A DNA stretch of 64,000 bases from Ruminococcus sp. (GTDB taxonomy: Bacteria > Bacillota > Clostridia > Oscillospirales > Acutalibacteraceae): contig SFCS01000001.1 in assembly GCA_004558485.1 (NCBI GenBank), positions 50,981 through 114,980 on the forward strand, written 5' to 3'. The notes beneath the pieces were generated by a model. That model searched no databases. It worked only from the letters and a program-made list of their open reading frames with translations, and was not told where the DNA came from. Position 1 is the stretch's first letter; every line of letters begins with the position of its first letter. This document shows, one piece after another, positions 25,064-32,252 of the stretch. The position numbers and the translations under genes are program-made.

Positions 25064-26020
25064 GTGAAAAAAAGATGGAGTGCATTGGCAGCAGCTTGTG
25101 CCGTTTTGTTCACGCTTGCGGCGTGTGAAAGCGGCGCGGGCGGCCAGAAAAACGACGACGAGGCAAAAACAAAGCTCGGCATGGCGGTCTACGGCACCGA
25201 CACGGTCTCCGCAGAGGAGGCGTCGATCGACGCCGTCGTAGCAGCTGTGCTGACCGACAAGGAGGGCGTCATCCTTGCCTGCAAGCTGGACGAATTGCAA
25301 ATAAAGCCGACGATTGCGGCGGGCAGTCTCAAGGACGGTGGCGACTACAAGACAAAAGGCGAGCTTGGCGATGCCTACGGTATGAAGGCGGGCGGTGCCA
25401 AGCAGGAATGGTATCAGCAGGCGGAGGCCTTCTGTAAGTATGTCATCGGCAAGACCGCCAACCAGGTCGCCGGCATCGAGACCGCCGACGGCAAAGCCAC
25501 CGACGCCGATCTGTCGGCGGGCTGTACGATCGCGGTGACGGGATTTATGAAAGCGGTGTCCATGGCGGCGGAGAATGCCGCCGAAGGGAATGTTGCCGCA
25601 GCGGATAAGCTCGGCATCGCCGTGACGGCACACCGCACGGGCGACGCGAGTGCGCCGCAGTATGACGCGGTGTTCACCGCCGCAGCGGTCGGCGCGGACG
25701 GCAAGCTCACGGGCTGTGTCGTGGATGAGCTGCAAAAAACGCTCACGATCGAAAACGGCGGGTTCAAGGCGGAGTCCGGCGACATCAAGACCAAAAAGCA
25801 GCAGGGCGACGCCTACAGCATGAAGGCGGCGTCCGGCATCGGGCTCGAATGGTATGAGCAGGTGGAGAATCTGCAAAACTATCTTTCCGGCAAAACGACC
25901 GCCGACATCGACGGTGTGACGCTCAAGGACGGCAAGGCGGCGGATCTCGCCTCCGGCTGTACGATCGCGGTCAGCGGTATGCTTCAAAATGTGCAAAAGG
26001 CAATGAAGAACGCGGCGTGA
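25064..26020 (+). CDS. Lipoprotein with two tandem domains, possible divergent FMN-binding repeats
   Basis: 318 residues. The signal peptide ends in the lipobox LAAC (Cys21), so the protein should be lipid-anchored outside the cell. Two homologous domains of ~135 residues follow (about 35-170 and 180-316). Shared landmarks are CKLDELQ/CVVDELQ, KTKGELGDAYGMKA/KTKKQQGDAYSMKA, EWYQQ/EWYEQ, YVIGKT/YLSGKT and AGCTIAV/SGCTIAV. The GCT motif after an acidic residue, followed about ten residues on by a conserved Val, resembles DxxSGAT of RnfG. A lipoprotein with two FMN domains (PplA) is known in the Listeria electron-export locus. The GTG start follows AGGAGGTG. The function is inferred from context only. 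Confidence 0.6.
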   Translation: MKKRWSALAAACAVLFTLAACESGAGGQKNDDEAKTKLGMAVYGTDTVSAEEASIDAVVAAVLTDKEGVILACKLDELQIKPTIAAGSLKDGGDYKTKGELGDAYGMKAGGAKQEWYQQAEAFCKYVIGKTANQVAGIETADGKATDADLSAGCTIAVTGFMKAVSMAAENAAEGNVAAADKLGIAVTAHRTGDASAPQYDAVFTAAAVGADGKLTGCVVDELQKTLTIENGGFKAESGDIKTKKQQGDAYSMKAASGIGLEWYEQVENLQNYLSGKTTADIDGVTLKDGKAADLASGCTIAVSGMLQNVQKAMKNAA

Positions 26021-26023
26021 TGG

Positions 26024-26059
26024 GAAAAGGCGCGGCATCGGAAAGTGTCGCGCCTTTTC
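26024..26059 (+). terminator. Hairpin between the lipoprotein gene and apbE (partial terminator or processing site)
   Basis: An 11-bp perfect stem (26024-26034 with 26049-26059) with a 14-base loop. T residues are within the 3' arm and there is no long T run after it, so it may only reduce read-through or stabilise the upstream message. Confidence 0.5.
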
Positions 26060-26080
26060 TGCGATGGGAGTTGTCGTGAA

Positions 26081-27085
26081 ATGAAAAAATGTGCGGCGAT
26101 AGCTGCGACGATGCTTTTTTTGCTGTCGCTTTGCGGCTGCGGAAAAAGCGCCTATCGGTATACCTACACGGATGTGTTCGACACCGTGACGACCTTTGTT
26201 CTGTATGCCGAAAACGAAAAGACGGCGGATGCGCTGGCGGAAAAGCTGCATGAGCGCCTTGCTTTCTACCACCGTTTGTATTCCATATACGATACCTTTG
26301 ACGGCGCGAGCAATCTGCGCACTGTCAACGAACGCGCCGGAGAGACGGTGGAGGTGGAGCGGGAGATCCTCGACCTGCTCACCTTCGGCAAGGATGCCTT
26401 TGTCAAGACCAACGGCAAGGTGAACATCGCCATGGGCAGTGTTTTGCAGCTTTGGCATGAGGCGCGGGACGCGACAAAGCTGCCGTCGGCGTCGGCGCTT
26501 GCCGCCGCGGCGGTGCACTGCGACATAGAAAACCTGCTCATCGACGAAGCGGCGCAGACGGTGCGCCTTGCCGATCCTGCGATGCGGCTCGATGTCGGCG
26601 CGGTTGCCAAGGGATTTGCCGGCGAAAGACTGGCGGACTATGCGAGAGAGCTCGGTATAGACAGCGCCCTTTTCAGCCTCGGCGGCAATGTCGTTGCGGT
26701 CGGCGATAAGGGCGGCGAGCCGTTTGTCATCGGTATTGAAGATCCCCGCGACCTGCAAAGCTATACAAAAAAGGTTGCCGCACGCGATCTTGCCGTCGTG
26801 ACGAGCGGAGACTATCAGCGGTATTTCACGCTGGACGGCGTGCGGTATCACCATCTTATCGACCCTGCGACCCGCTATCCTGCACCGTTTTTTCAGGCGG
26901 TAACGGTGGTGGGAGCGGACTCCGGCGTGGCGGATATGCTCTCGACGGCGCTGTTTTTGATGCCGCAGGACGAGGGAGCGGCACTGCTTGCGACCTTTGA
27001 CGGCTATGCCGCCATGTGGACGGATGCAAACGGCACACAAATTTTGAGTGACAAATTCGAAGAGATCTTGTATAATCAGAGGTGA
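26081..27085 (+). CDS. apbE: FAD:protein FMN transferase ApbE (lipoprotein)
   Basis: 334 residues. The signal peptide with lipobox LCGC (Cys20) places it on the outer face of the membrane. ApbE features are FDTVTTFVLYAEN, the substrate-binding RLDVGAVAKGFAGERL, SLGGNVVAVG and the metal-binding HHLIDPATRYP. It transfers FMN from FAD onto Thr/Ser of DxxSGAT motifs, here RnfD, RnfG and the FMN proteins encoded next. ATG 26081 is chosen because the signal peptide begins there; the frame is open 12 codons earlier. It overlaps the region just before the next start. Confidence 0.93.
   Translation: MKKCAAIAATMLFLLSLCGCGKSAYRYTYTDVFDTVTTFVLYAENEKTADALAEKLHERLAFYHRLYSIYDTFDGASNLRTVNERAGETVEVEREILDLLTFGKDAFVKTNGKVNIAMGSVLQLWHEARDATKLPSASALAAAAVHCDIENLLIDEAAQTVRLADPAMRLDVGAVAKGFAGERLADYARELGIDSALFSLGGNVVAVGDKGGEPFVIGIEDPRDLQSYTKKVAARDLAVVTSGDYQRYFTLDGVRYHHLIDPATRYPAPFFQAVTVVGADSGVADMLSTALFLMPQDEGAALLATFDGYAAMWTDANGTQILSDKFEEILYNQR
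27048..27076 (+). promoter_or_regulatory. Possible internal promoter for the FMN-protein genes
   Basis: GTGACA at 27048-27053, 17-bp spacer, perfect TATAAT at 27071-27076, inside the last codons of apbE and 14 bases before the next ATG. The good hexamers and exact spacing argue for it; the coding location and very short leader argue against it. Confidence 0.35.
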
Positions 27086-27089
27086 CGGC

Positions 27090-27632
27090 ATGAAAATTTT
27101 GGATGTGGTGATTATGGCGGTGCTGTCCGCCGCGGTGACAGTCGGCGCCGCACTTGCCTATCGGCAGGTGTGGGGCGTGTATGAGGAAAAGGCGGAGGAG
27201 CTGCCGGCCATTGCAGACGAGATGACCGTGCCGCTCGGCGACAGCGTCGCCGAAAATGTGACGGCGCTGACCGTGTGCTATGATGCAAACGGCACGGCTG
27301 TTGCCTATCGCGTGCGCACGCAGGCGATGGGGTATCACGCCGAGCAGCCGATCGTTCTTGATGTCACGGTGTCGGCGGATGCGAAAACGCTTGTCGGCAT
27401 CGCGGTGGTGCAGCAGAAGGAGTCGGAATACTACGGTGCGCGCATCGCCACCTCAGAATTTACCTCCCGCTTTGAGGGGCGAAAGCTCCCCGTTTTCCTG
27501 ACCGGCACCGCGGGACGCGGCGCCCACATCGACGGCATTTCCGGCGCGACGACCTCTTCCAAAGCGGTCGTTTCCGCCGTGGATACAGCATATACTTTTG
27601 TACGCACATACCTGGTCGAAGGAGAAGAATAA
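27090..27632 (+). CDS. Membrane-anchored FMN-binding protein (RnfG-like), copy 1
   Basis: 180 residues. One membrane helix (about 7-24) precedes a single extracytoplasmic FMN-binding domain with the flavinylation motif DGISGATTSS (Thr154 is the likely FMN site). It is like RnfG but shorter and outside the rnf core. It probably relays electrons at the outer membrane face and is a substrate of the ApbE encoded just upstream. The start follows CAGAGGTGACGGC, 4 bases after the apbE stop. Confidence 0.8.
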   Translation: MKILDVVIMAVLSAAVTVGAALAYRQVWGVYEEKAEELPAIADEMTVPLGDSVAENVTALTVCYDANGTAVAYRVRTQAMGYHAEQPIVLDVTVSADAKTLVGIAVVQQKESEYYGARIATSEFTSRFEGRKLPVFLTGTAGRGAHIDGISGATTSSKAVVSAVDTAYTFVRTYLVEGEE

Positions 27633-27633
27633 C

Positions 27634-28227
27634 ATGGCAAAGGCAAAACACATACAGGTGAAGGACAAACGACAGCTCATCATCCTGACGGTGGCGGCTC
27701 TGGCGCTTGTCGGCATCATTCTGGCGACGGCGGTCGCCATCGTGAACCATCGCGGCAGCGGTACGCCGTCGGCGCAGCACACCATCAACAGCATCACGGA
27801 CTATGAGCCGATTTCCCTTGTCGAGGGCGCGGAAAAAGAGGGCGTGACCGATGCGGCGCGCTGCCTGGATGCAAACGGGAGCTTCCTCTGCTATGCCGTC
27901 ACCGCCTTCGGCGAGGGCTTCAATGACCGCGTGGGCGTCATCAGCTACCTGTCCGAGAACGGTGATAAGCTCGTCGGCATCCGCGTTTCCTCCAACCTCG
28001 AAACGAAAAACTACGGCAAAGAGGTCGAGGACAGCCCCTTTGTGCAGCGCTTTGAGGGCGCAAAGCTGCCGGTCTGGCTGTATGACGGCTCGGTCGCCGA
28101 GGAAAGCATGGGCAAGCAGTCCGGCACGAAGATCGACGCCCTTTCGGGCGCGACGGTCTCCTCCCGCGCGGTGGTGGATGCCGTGAACACGGCATATACA
28201 TATTTCCAAAACCATTTGAAGAAATAA
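27634..28227 (+). CDS. Membrane-anchored FMN-binding protein, copy 2
   Basis: 197 residues. A basic N-terminus, one membrane helix (about 14-37), a linker and one FMN-binding domain with DALSGATVSS (Thr174 is the likely FMN site). It shares the layout of the preceding protein (NYGKEVEDSPFVQRFEGAKLPVW versus YYGARIATSEFTSRFEGRKLPVF, abbreviated alignment), so the pair probably arose by duplication. AAGGAGAAGAATAAC precedes the ATG. Likely flavinylated by ApbE; electron partner unknown. Confidence 0.8.
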   Translation: MAKAKHIQVKDKRQLIILTVAALALVGIILATAVAIVNHRGSGTPSAQHTINSITDYEPISLVEGAEKEGVTDAARCLDANGSFLCYAVTAFGEGFNDRVGVISYLSENGDKLVGIRVSSNLETKNYGKEVEDSPFVQRFEGAKLPVWLYDGSVAEESMGKQSGTKIDALSGATVSSRAVVDAVNTAYTYFQNHLKK

Positions 28228-28236
28228 GGTCGTCTC

Positions 28237-28617
28237 ATGCCGACACATCGTTTTTTGAAAAAAGGGGATGCGGTGCTGCTTGCTGTTTTGGCGGGGGCAG
28301 CGCTGCTTTTCTGTCTTTTTTATCGCTTTTTATACCCGAAGGCTATCGCCGGTGTCGCCGTGGTGACGGTGAACGGTGCGCTCTATGGGGAGTATCCGCT
28401 GGACACGGCACACAGCTTTACGGTCGAAACCGCCGACGGCGGGCATAATACCGTCGTGATCGGCGACGGCTGTGCGGCAATCACCGACGCCGATTGTCCG
28501 GACAGGCTGTGTGTGCAGCGCGGGCGCATCGACCGCAGCGGACAGACGGTGGTCTGCCTGCCGCACGGTGTGGTCGTCACCGTGCGTGGCGGCGCGGAGA
28601 GCGGGGTGGACAATTGA
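28237..28617 (+). CDS. NusG domain II-containing membrane protein (EetA-like)
   Basis: 126 residues. One membrane helix (about 12-31) precedes a small beta-rich NusG_II domain (VVTVNGALYGEYPLD, DCPDRLCVQRGRIDRSGQTVVCLPHGVVV). Two conserved cysteines, in CPDRLC and VCLPH, could be redox active or bind metal. This family is regularly encoded beside a Gx-type membrane protein in flavin-based electron-transfer loci; the pair resembles EetA-EetB of Listeria as I remember it. The ribosome site is weak. It overlaps the next gene by four bases (TTGA). Confidence 0.78.
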   Translation: MPTHRFLKKGDAVLLAVLAGAALLFCLFYRFLYPKAIAGVAVVTVNGALYGEYPLDTAHSFTVETADGGHNTVVIGDGCAAITDADCPDRLCVQRGRIDRSGQTVVCLPHGVVVTVRGGAESGVDN

Positions 28618-29120
28618 AAAAGCCGACGGGTGTCGCCGAAACGGTTGCCGTTTTCGGCGTATTTGCCGCACTGTGCTTTGTGTGCGGGTATATCGAGTTT
28701 TTGCTGCCGCTGCCGTTTTTGGTGCCCGGCATGAAGCTGGGACTTGCCAATTTGGTGGTGCTTTGCGCACTGTATGCGCTGGGGCCGCGCATGGCGGCAG
28801 GCGTGTCGCTTGTGCGCATTGTGCTGTCCGCTCTGACCTTCGGCTCGCTGTATGGGATGATGTACAGCCTGGCGGGGGCGGTGCTGAGCTTTGCCGTGAT
28901 GGTGTGCCTCTATCGCTTGCCGTGCTTCGGCACGGTGGGGGTGAGCGTCGCGGGAGGCATTTGCCATAATATCGGGCAGCTCTTGGTCGCTTTTGCCTTT
29001 CTCGGTGTCGGCGGGGTGCTGACCTATGCGCCGGTGCTGCTGCTTTCCGGCGCTGTGACAGGCTTTTTGATTGGCATCGCGGTGCAGCCGGTGCTGCCGC
29101 GCATCAAGAAATTGCTTTGA
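28614..29120 (+). CDS. Gx transporter family membrane protein (EetB-like)
   Basis: 168 residues with about five membrane helices and the family segment PFLVPGMKLGLANLVVLCALYALGP. It belongs to the family once labelled heptaprenyl diphosphate synthase component I, which resembles ECF S components. Pairing with a NusG_II gene is typical; in electron-export loci the pair is thought to connect the quinone pool or Rnf with outer flavoproteins. The TTG start at 28614 overlaps the upstream stop and is the only start that places the first helix correctly. Function is inferred from context. Confidence 0.78.
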   Translation: MKKPTGVAETVAVFGVFAALCFVCGYIEFLLPLPFLVPGMKLGLANLVVLCALYALGPRMAAGVSLVRIVLSALTFGSLYGMMYSLAGAVLSFAVMVCLYRLPCFGTVGVSVAGGICHNIGQLLVAFAFLGVGGVLTYAPVLLLSGAVTGFLIGIAVQPVLPRIKKLL

Positions 29121-29128
29121 GGTGAAGT

Positions 29129-29767
29129 ATGGTTTCCTATGTTTTGTTCGATCTCGACGGCACGCTGACCGATCCTGCGATCGGCATCACGAACGCCGTT
29201 ATGTATGCGCTGCGACACTATGGCATCGCCGTTGCCGACCGCAGCACGCTGTATCCCTTTATCGGGCCGCCGCTGACCGACTCGTTTGAAAAATATTTCG
29301 GGTTTTCAAAGGAACGGGCAGTCGAGGCGGTCGAGGTCTATCGTGAATATTTCAGCGAAACGGGCATCTTTGAGAACCGTGTATATGACGGCGTTCCCGA
29401 AATGCTGCGGGCGCTTTGCGACAACGGCGTGCGCGCGGTGCTCGCGACCTCAAAGCCGCTGGTGTTTGCCGACCGCATCTTGGAGCATTTCGCTCTGAAA
29501 CCGTATTTTTATTACACGGCGGGCAGTGAACTCAGCGGCGAGCGCGTCGAAAAGGCGGCGGTCATCCGCTATGCGCTGGAGCAGTGTCACATACCGCCCG
29601 ACAGTGCCGTGATGGTAGGCGACCGCAGCTATGATGTGGCGGGCGCTGCCGCCTGCGGACTGCCCGCGATCGGCGTGAGCTACGGCTACGGCAGCAGGGA
29701 AGAACTGAAGGCTGCGCGCTGCATCGTCGACTCTGTTGAGGAACTGCAAAAGATACTGCTGACATAA
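29129..29767 (+). CDS. HAD family phosphatase (phosphoglycolate phosphatase-like)
   Basis: 212 residues. HAD motifs are DLDGTLTD near residue 8 (nucleophile Asp), ATSKP (motif II), the lysine in GERVEKAAVI and VGDRSYD (motif IV). A helical cap lies between motifs I and II. It is close to Gph/PpaX-type enzymes that hydrolyse small phosphate esters; the substrate cannot be told from sequence. It is the last gene of the run starting at rnfC, preceded by TGAGGTGAAGT and followed by a strong terminator. Confidence 0.85.
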   Translation: MVSYVLFDLDGTLTDPAIGITNAVMYALRHYGIAVADRSTLYPFIGPPLTDSFEKYFGFSKERAVEAVEVYREYFSETGIFENRVYDGVPEMLRALCDNGVRAVLATSKPLVFADRILEHFALKPYFYYTAGSELSGERVEKAAVIRYALEQCHIPPDSAVMVGDRSYDVAGAAACGLPAIGVSYGYGSREELKAARCIVDSVEELQKILLT

Positions 29768-29771
29768 AAAG

Positions 29772-29796
29772 AAAACCGCCCGATGGGCGGTTTTTT
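29772..29796. terminator. Bidirectional terminator between the HAD gene and ribF-HAD
   Basis: A 10-bp stem (29772-29781 with 29785-29794) with a 3-base loop, A-rich before and T-rich after. It ends both converging operons. Confidence 0.9.
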
Positions 29797-31352
29797 CATA
29801 TCAGCTCCGGCAGCTCTGTGAGCCTGCGGATGCGGGGGACGGGGCGCGTGAGCGGAAAATCGGGATAGCCGTGATCGACAAACACCGCCTGCATCCCTGC
29901 ATCGAGGCTGCCCTCGATGTCGTTTTTGACATTGTCGCCGACAAAAAGGCAGTCCTCCGGCGGGACGCCGAGCCGCATGGCGGCGCGCTCGTACACGGCG
30001 GCGTGCGGCTTGTCCACCCCTTCCTCGCCGCCGACGGTGACGCCGTCGAACAGTGGGCGCAGACCGGAGATGTCCAGCTTGCGGTTTTGGAGGATGGCGG
30101 AGCCGTTGGTCAGGATGCCGAGCTTCAGTCCCCTTTTGCGCAGCGCCTCCAGCGTCGGGCGCGCATCGTCGACAACGACGGTGGAGACGGGGTAGCCGAT
30201 CTGCAAAAACCTTAAGAATTCCTCAAACGGCACGGAGACGCCGTGCGCCTTGCACAGGTCGTCATATACGGTGCGGTCAAAGGGAAGATACCCGTGGTGC
30301 GACGCGGCGGTGAGCCGTTCGGCGGCATCGTCGAGCGCCGTGCCGTCAAGCATTGGGAAGTGCCGTTTCAGGAACAGACGGCAGCCGCCCGCAAAGGACA
30401 GGTCGCGCTTTGTCAGCGTGTCGTCGAAATCGAACAGCACCGCGCGGATGCGTCCCGTCTTTTGATACATGCGCCGCACAGCGTCGGCATCGGTCTCTAT
30501 TTGCGCCCGCAGCGTGTCGATGCCGCTAAATGCCTTTTCCGGCCGTAGGAAATGCACGAGCGACACAGGAACGACCTTTCCGTAGAGATCGCCGCTGTAG
30601 TCCAGAATATAGCTCTCCGCCTGCGGCGCGATCTTGCCGACGGTGGGATGCACACCGACATTCGTGACCGCGGGGAGCATTCTGCCGTCCACCTGTGCCA
30701 CGGCGGCATAGACGCCGAAACGCGGCAGCACCGTGTCCGCCAGCGGCTGGTTAATGGTGGGAGAACCGAGGGTGCGCCCCAAGTGCTGCCCGCTGATGAC
30801 GGCGGCACAGACGGTCGGCGCTCTACCGAGCAATCGTCTGACCTTCTCGATGTCGCCGGCGGCAAAGGCGTCCTTGATGCGCGTGGAGCTGACGGGCACG
30901 CCGTCCGCCATGACGGGCGGCTGCACCGCAAGGCGGATGCCGCGCTTTTCGCAAAGTGTTTTCAAAACCGCTGTGTCGCCTGCGCCGTTTTTGCCGAAAC
31001 GAAAGTTAAAGCCGCAGACGATGGAACGCACGGAAAGTGCGTCATACAGCATATCTACAAACGCCGCAGGCGTCATGTCGCACACGGCGGAAAAATCCGC
31101 ACAAAACAGATCGGCAAACCCCATCTGTTCCAAAAGCTTCTGACGCTCCTCCGCTGTTTGCAGCGGCACGCCTTTTTTGGGTGCATCCGCATAGGAAAAG
31201 GTAAACACGGCGGGCGAGAGGGTGTCCTGCAGCAGCGCCGCCGTCAGCACCGCGCGATGCCCGATATGCACGCCGTCAAACATGCCGATAGCCAGCACGC
31301 GCTCGCGGGGCTTCACGCCGTCAAGCTCTGCAGGCAGGCGATAGTGCATCAT
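29796..31352 (-). CDS. ribF: Riboflavin kinase/FAD synthetase RibF fused to a HAD hydrolase
   Basis: 518 residues. Residues 1-298 are bifunctional RibF: the FAD-synthetase nucleotidyltransferase part has GMFDGVHIGHRAVL and SSTRIK, and the riboflavin kinase part has LGSPTINQPL. Residues ~302-518 are a complete HAD phosphatase, with nucleophile motif DFDDT (308-312), TNGS, Lys in GVDKPHAAVYE and VGDNVKNDIEG. Normal RibF ends near 310 residues. The fused domain might act on flavin phosphates or on the phosphorylated pyrimidine intermediate of riboflavin synthesis, but this is a guess. Start 31352 follows GAGGAGG. Last gene of the rimP-nusA-infB operon. Confidence 0.9.
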   Translation of the reverse strand: MMHYRLPAELDGVKPRERVLAIGMFDGVHIGHRAVLTAALLQDTLSPAVFTFSYADAPKKGVPLQTAEERQKLLEQMGFADLFCADFSAVCDMTPAAFVDMLYDALSVRSIVCGFNFRFGKNGAGDTAVLKTLCEKRGIRLAVQPPVMADGVPVSSTRIKDAFAAGDIEKVRRLLGRAPTVCAAVISGQHLGRTLGSPTINQPLADTVLPRFGVYAAVAQVDGRMLPAVTNVGVHPTVGKIAPQAESYILDYSGDLYGKVVPVSLVHFLRPEKAFSGIDTLRAQIETDADAVRRMYQKTGRIRAVLFDFDDTLTKRDLSFAGGCRLFLKRHFPMLDGTALDDAAERLTAASHHGYLPFDRTVYDDLCKAHGVSVPFEEFLRFLQIGYPVSTVVVDDARPTLEALRKRGLKLGILTNGSAILQNRKLDISGLRPLFDGVTVGGEEGVDKPHAAVYERAAMRLGVPPEDCLFVGDNVKNDIEGSLDAGMQAVFVDHGYPDFPLTRPVPRIRRLTELPELI

Positions 31353-31363
31353 ACGGTTCCTCC

Positions 31364-32239
31364 TCAGACAAACAGTTTCAAAACGGCAAGGGACTGTTCC
31401 TTTTCCTGTCCCAGTCCCAAAAACACGCCGTCGGGTGCAAAAACGCGCACCGGCGTTTGCGGCAGCGGCACCTTCAGGCGCTCTGCCGCGAGCGCACCGC
31501 CGTTGCGAAACCGCACCGCCTGTGCGGCGGAGACGGTGACGGCGGGATAGACCGAAAACACCTTTTCGATCGGCAGGATATACGGTTCTTTTTCCACGGC
31601 AGCCTCGAGCGTTTCAAAGGTCACGCAGTCGGAAAGGGTAAAGCCCGCTGCCCCCGTGCGCCGCAGCGCGGTCATCACCGCTCCGCAGCCGAGCAGTCTG
31701 CCGATGTCATCGCAGATGGAGCGGATGTAAGTGCCCTTGGAGCAGTGACAGTCAAAGGTCAGCGTGCCGTTCTCGGGCTCATACGCCAGGATCTCCAACC
31801 GATACACGGTGATGGGGCGCGGCTGCCGCTCCACCTCAATGCCCTGCCGCGCCAGCTCATACAGCCGTTTGCCGTCCTTTTTGAGCGCCGAGGTCATCGG
31901 CGGAACTTGCAGAATATCTCCGCGAAAACGCGGCCAAACCGCCTCGATCTCAGAAAGAACGGGCGGTTTCTTTTCGGTTTTCTGCACATTTCCCCATATG
32001 TCCAGCGTGTCGCTCGTGAGACCGAACTGCATGGTGGCGGTATAGCGCTTGTCGTGGGACGGGATGAGATCCAGCGCACGGGTAGCTTTGCCGAGTAATA
32101 TCGGCAAAACGCCCGTCGCCATGGGATCGAGTGTGCCCGCGTGCCCCGCCTTTTTCTCGCCGAGGATGCGCCGCGCCTTGGCACAGCACACAAACGAGGT
32201 AATCTCGGCGGGCTTGTCTATGCAAAGAATACCGTCCAT
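31364..32239 (-). CDS. truB: tRNA pseudouridine(55) synthase TruB
   Basis: 291 residues. Catalytic Asp38 lies in AGHAGTLDPMATG; KRYTATMQFG, DILQVPPMTSALK and CSKGTYIRSICDDIG are family segments, followed by a PUA-like C-terminus. It makes pseudouridine 55 in the T-loop of tRNAs. ATG 32239 (MDGILCIDKP) follows AAAAGGAGACGCA; an open extension upstream has no family similarity. It lies 11 bases before ribF, the common firmicute order. Confidence 0.95.
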   Translation of the reverse strand: MDGILCIDKPAEITSFVCCAKARRILGEKKAGHAGTLDPMATGVLPILLGKATRALDLIPSHDKRYTATMQFGLTSDTLDIWGNVQKTEKKPPVLSEIEAVWPRFRGDILQVPPMTSALKKDGKRLYELARQGIEVERQPRPITVYRLEILAYEPENGTLTFDCHCSKGTYIRSICDDIGRLLGCGAVMTALRRTGAAGFTLSDCVTFETLEAAVEKEPYILPIEKVFSVYPAVTVSAAQAVRFRNGGALAAERLKVPLPQTPVRVFAPDGVFLGLGQEKEQSLAVLKLFV

Positions 32240-32252
32240 TGCGTCTCCTTTT

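Noticed and set aside
24329..27091. A 920-codon open frame on the minus strand opposite rnfB, the lipoprotein and apbE
   Set aside because: In this GC-rich sequence the antisense of real genes is often stop-free. It is His/Arg/Ala-rich, spans three clear genes and has no ribosome site or family similarity.
30960..31370. FMN riboswitch near ribF
   Set aside because: ribF lies 11 bases after truB inside an operon, and no leader or conserved FMN-aptamer layout is present.
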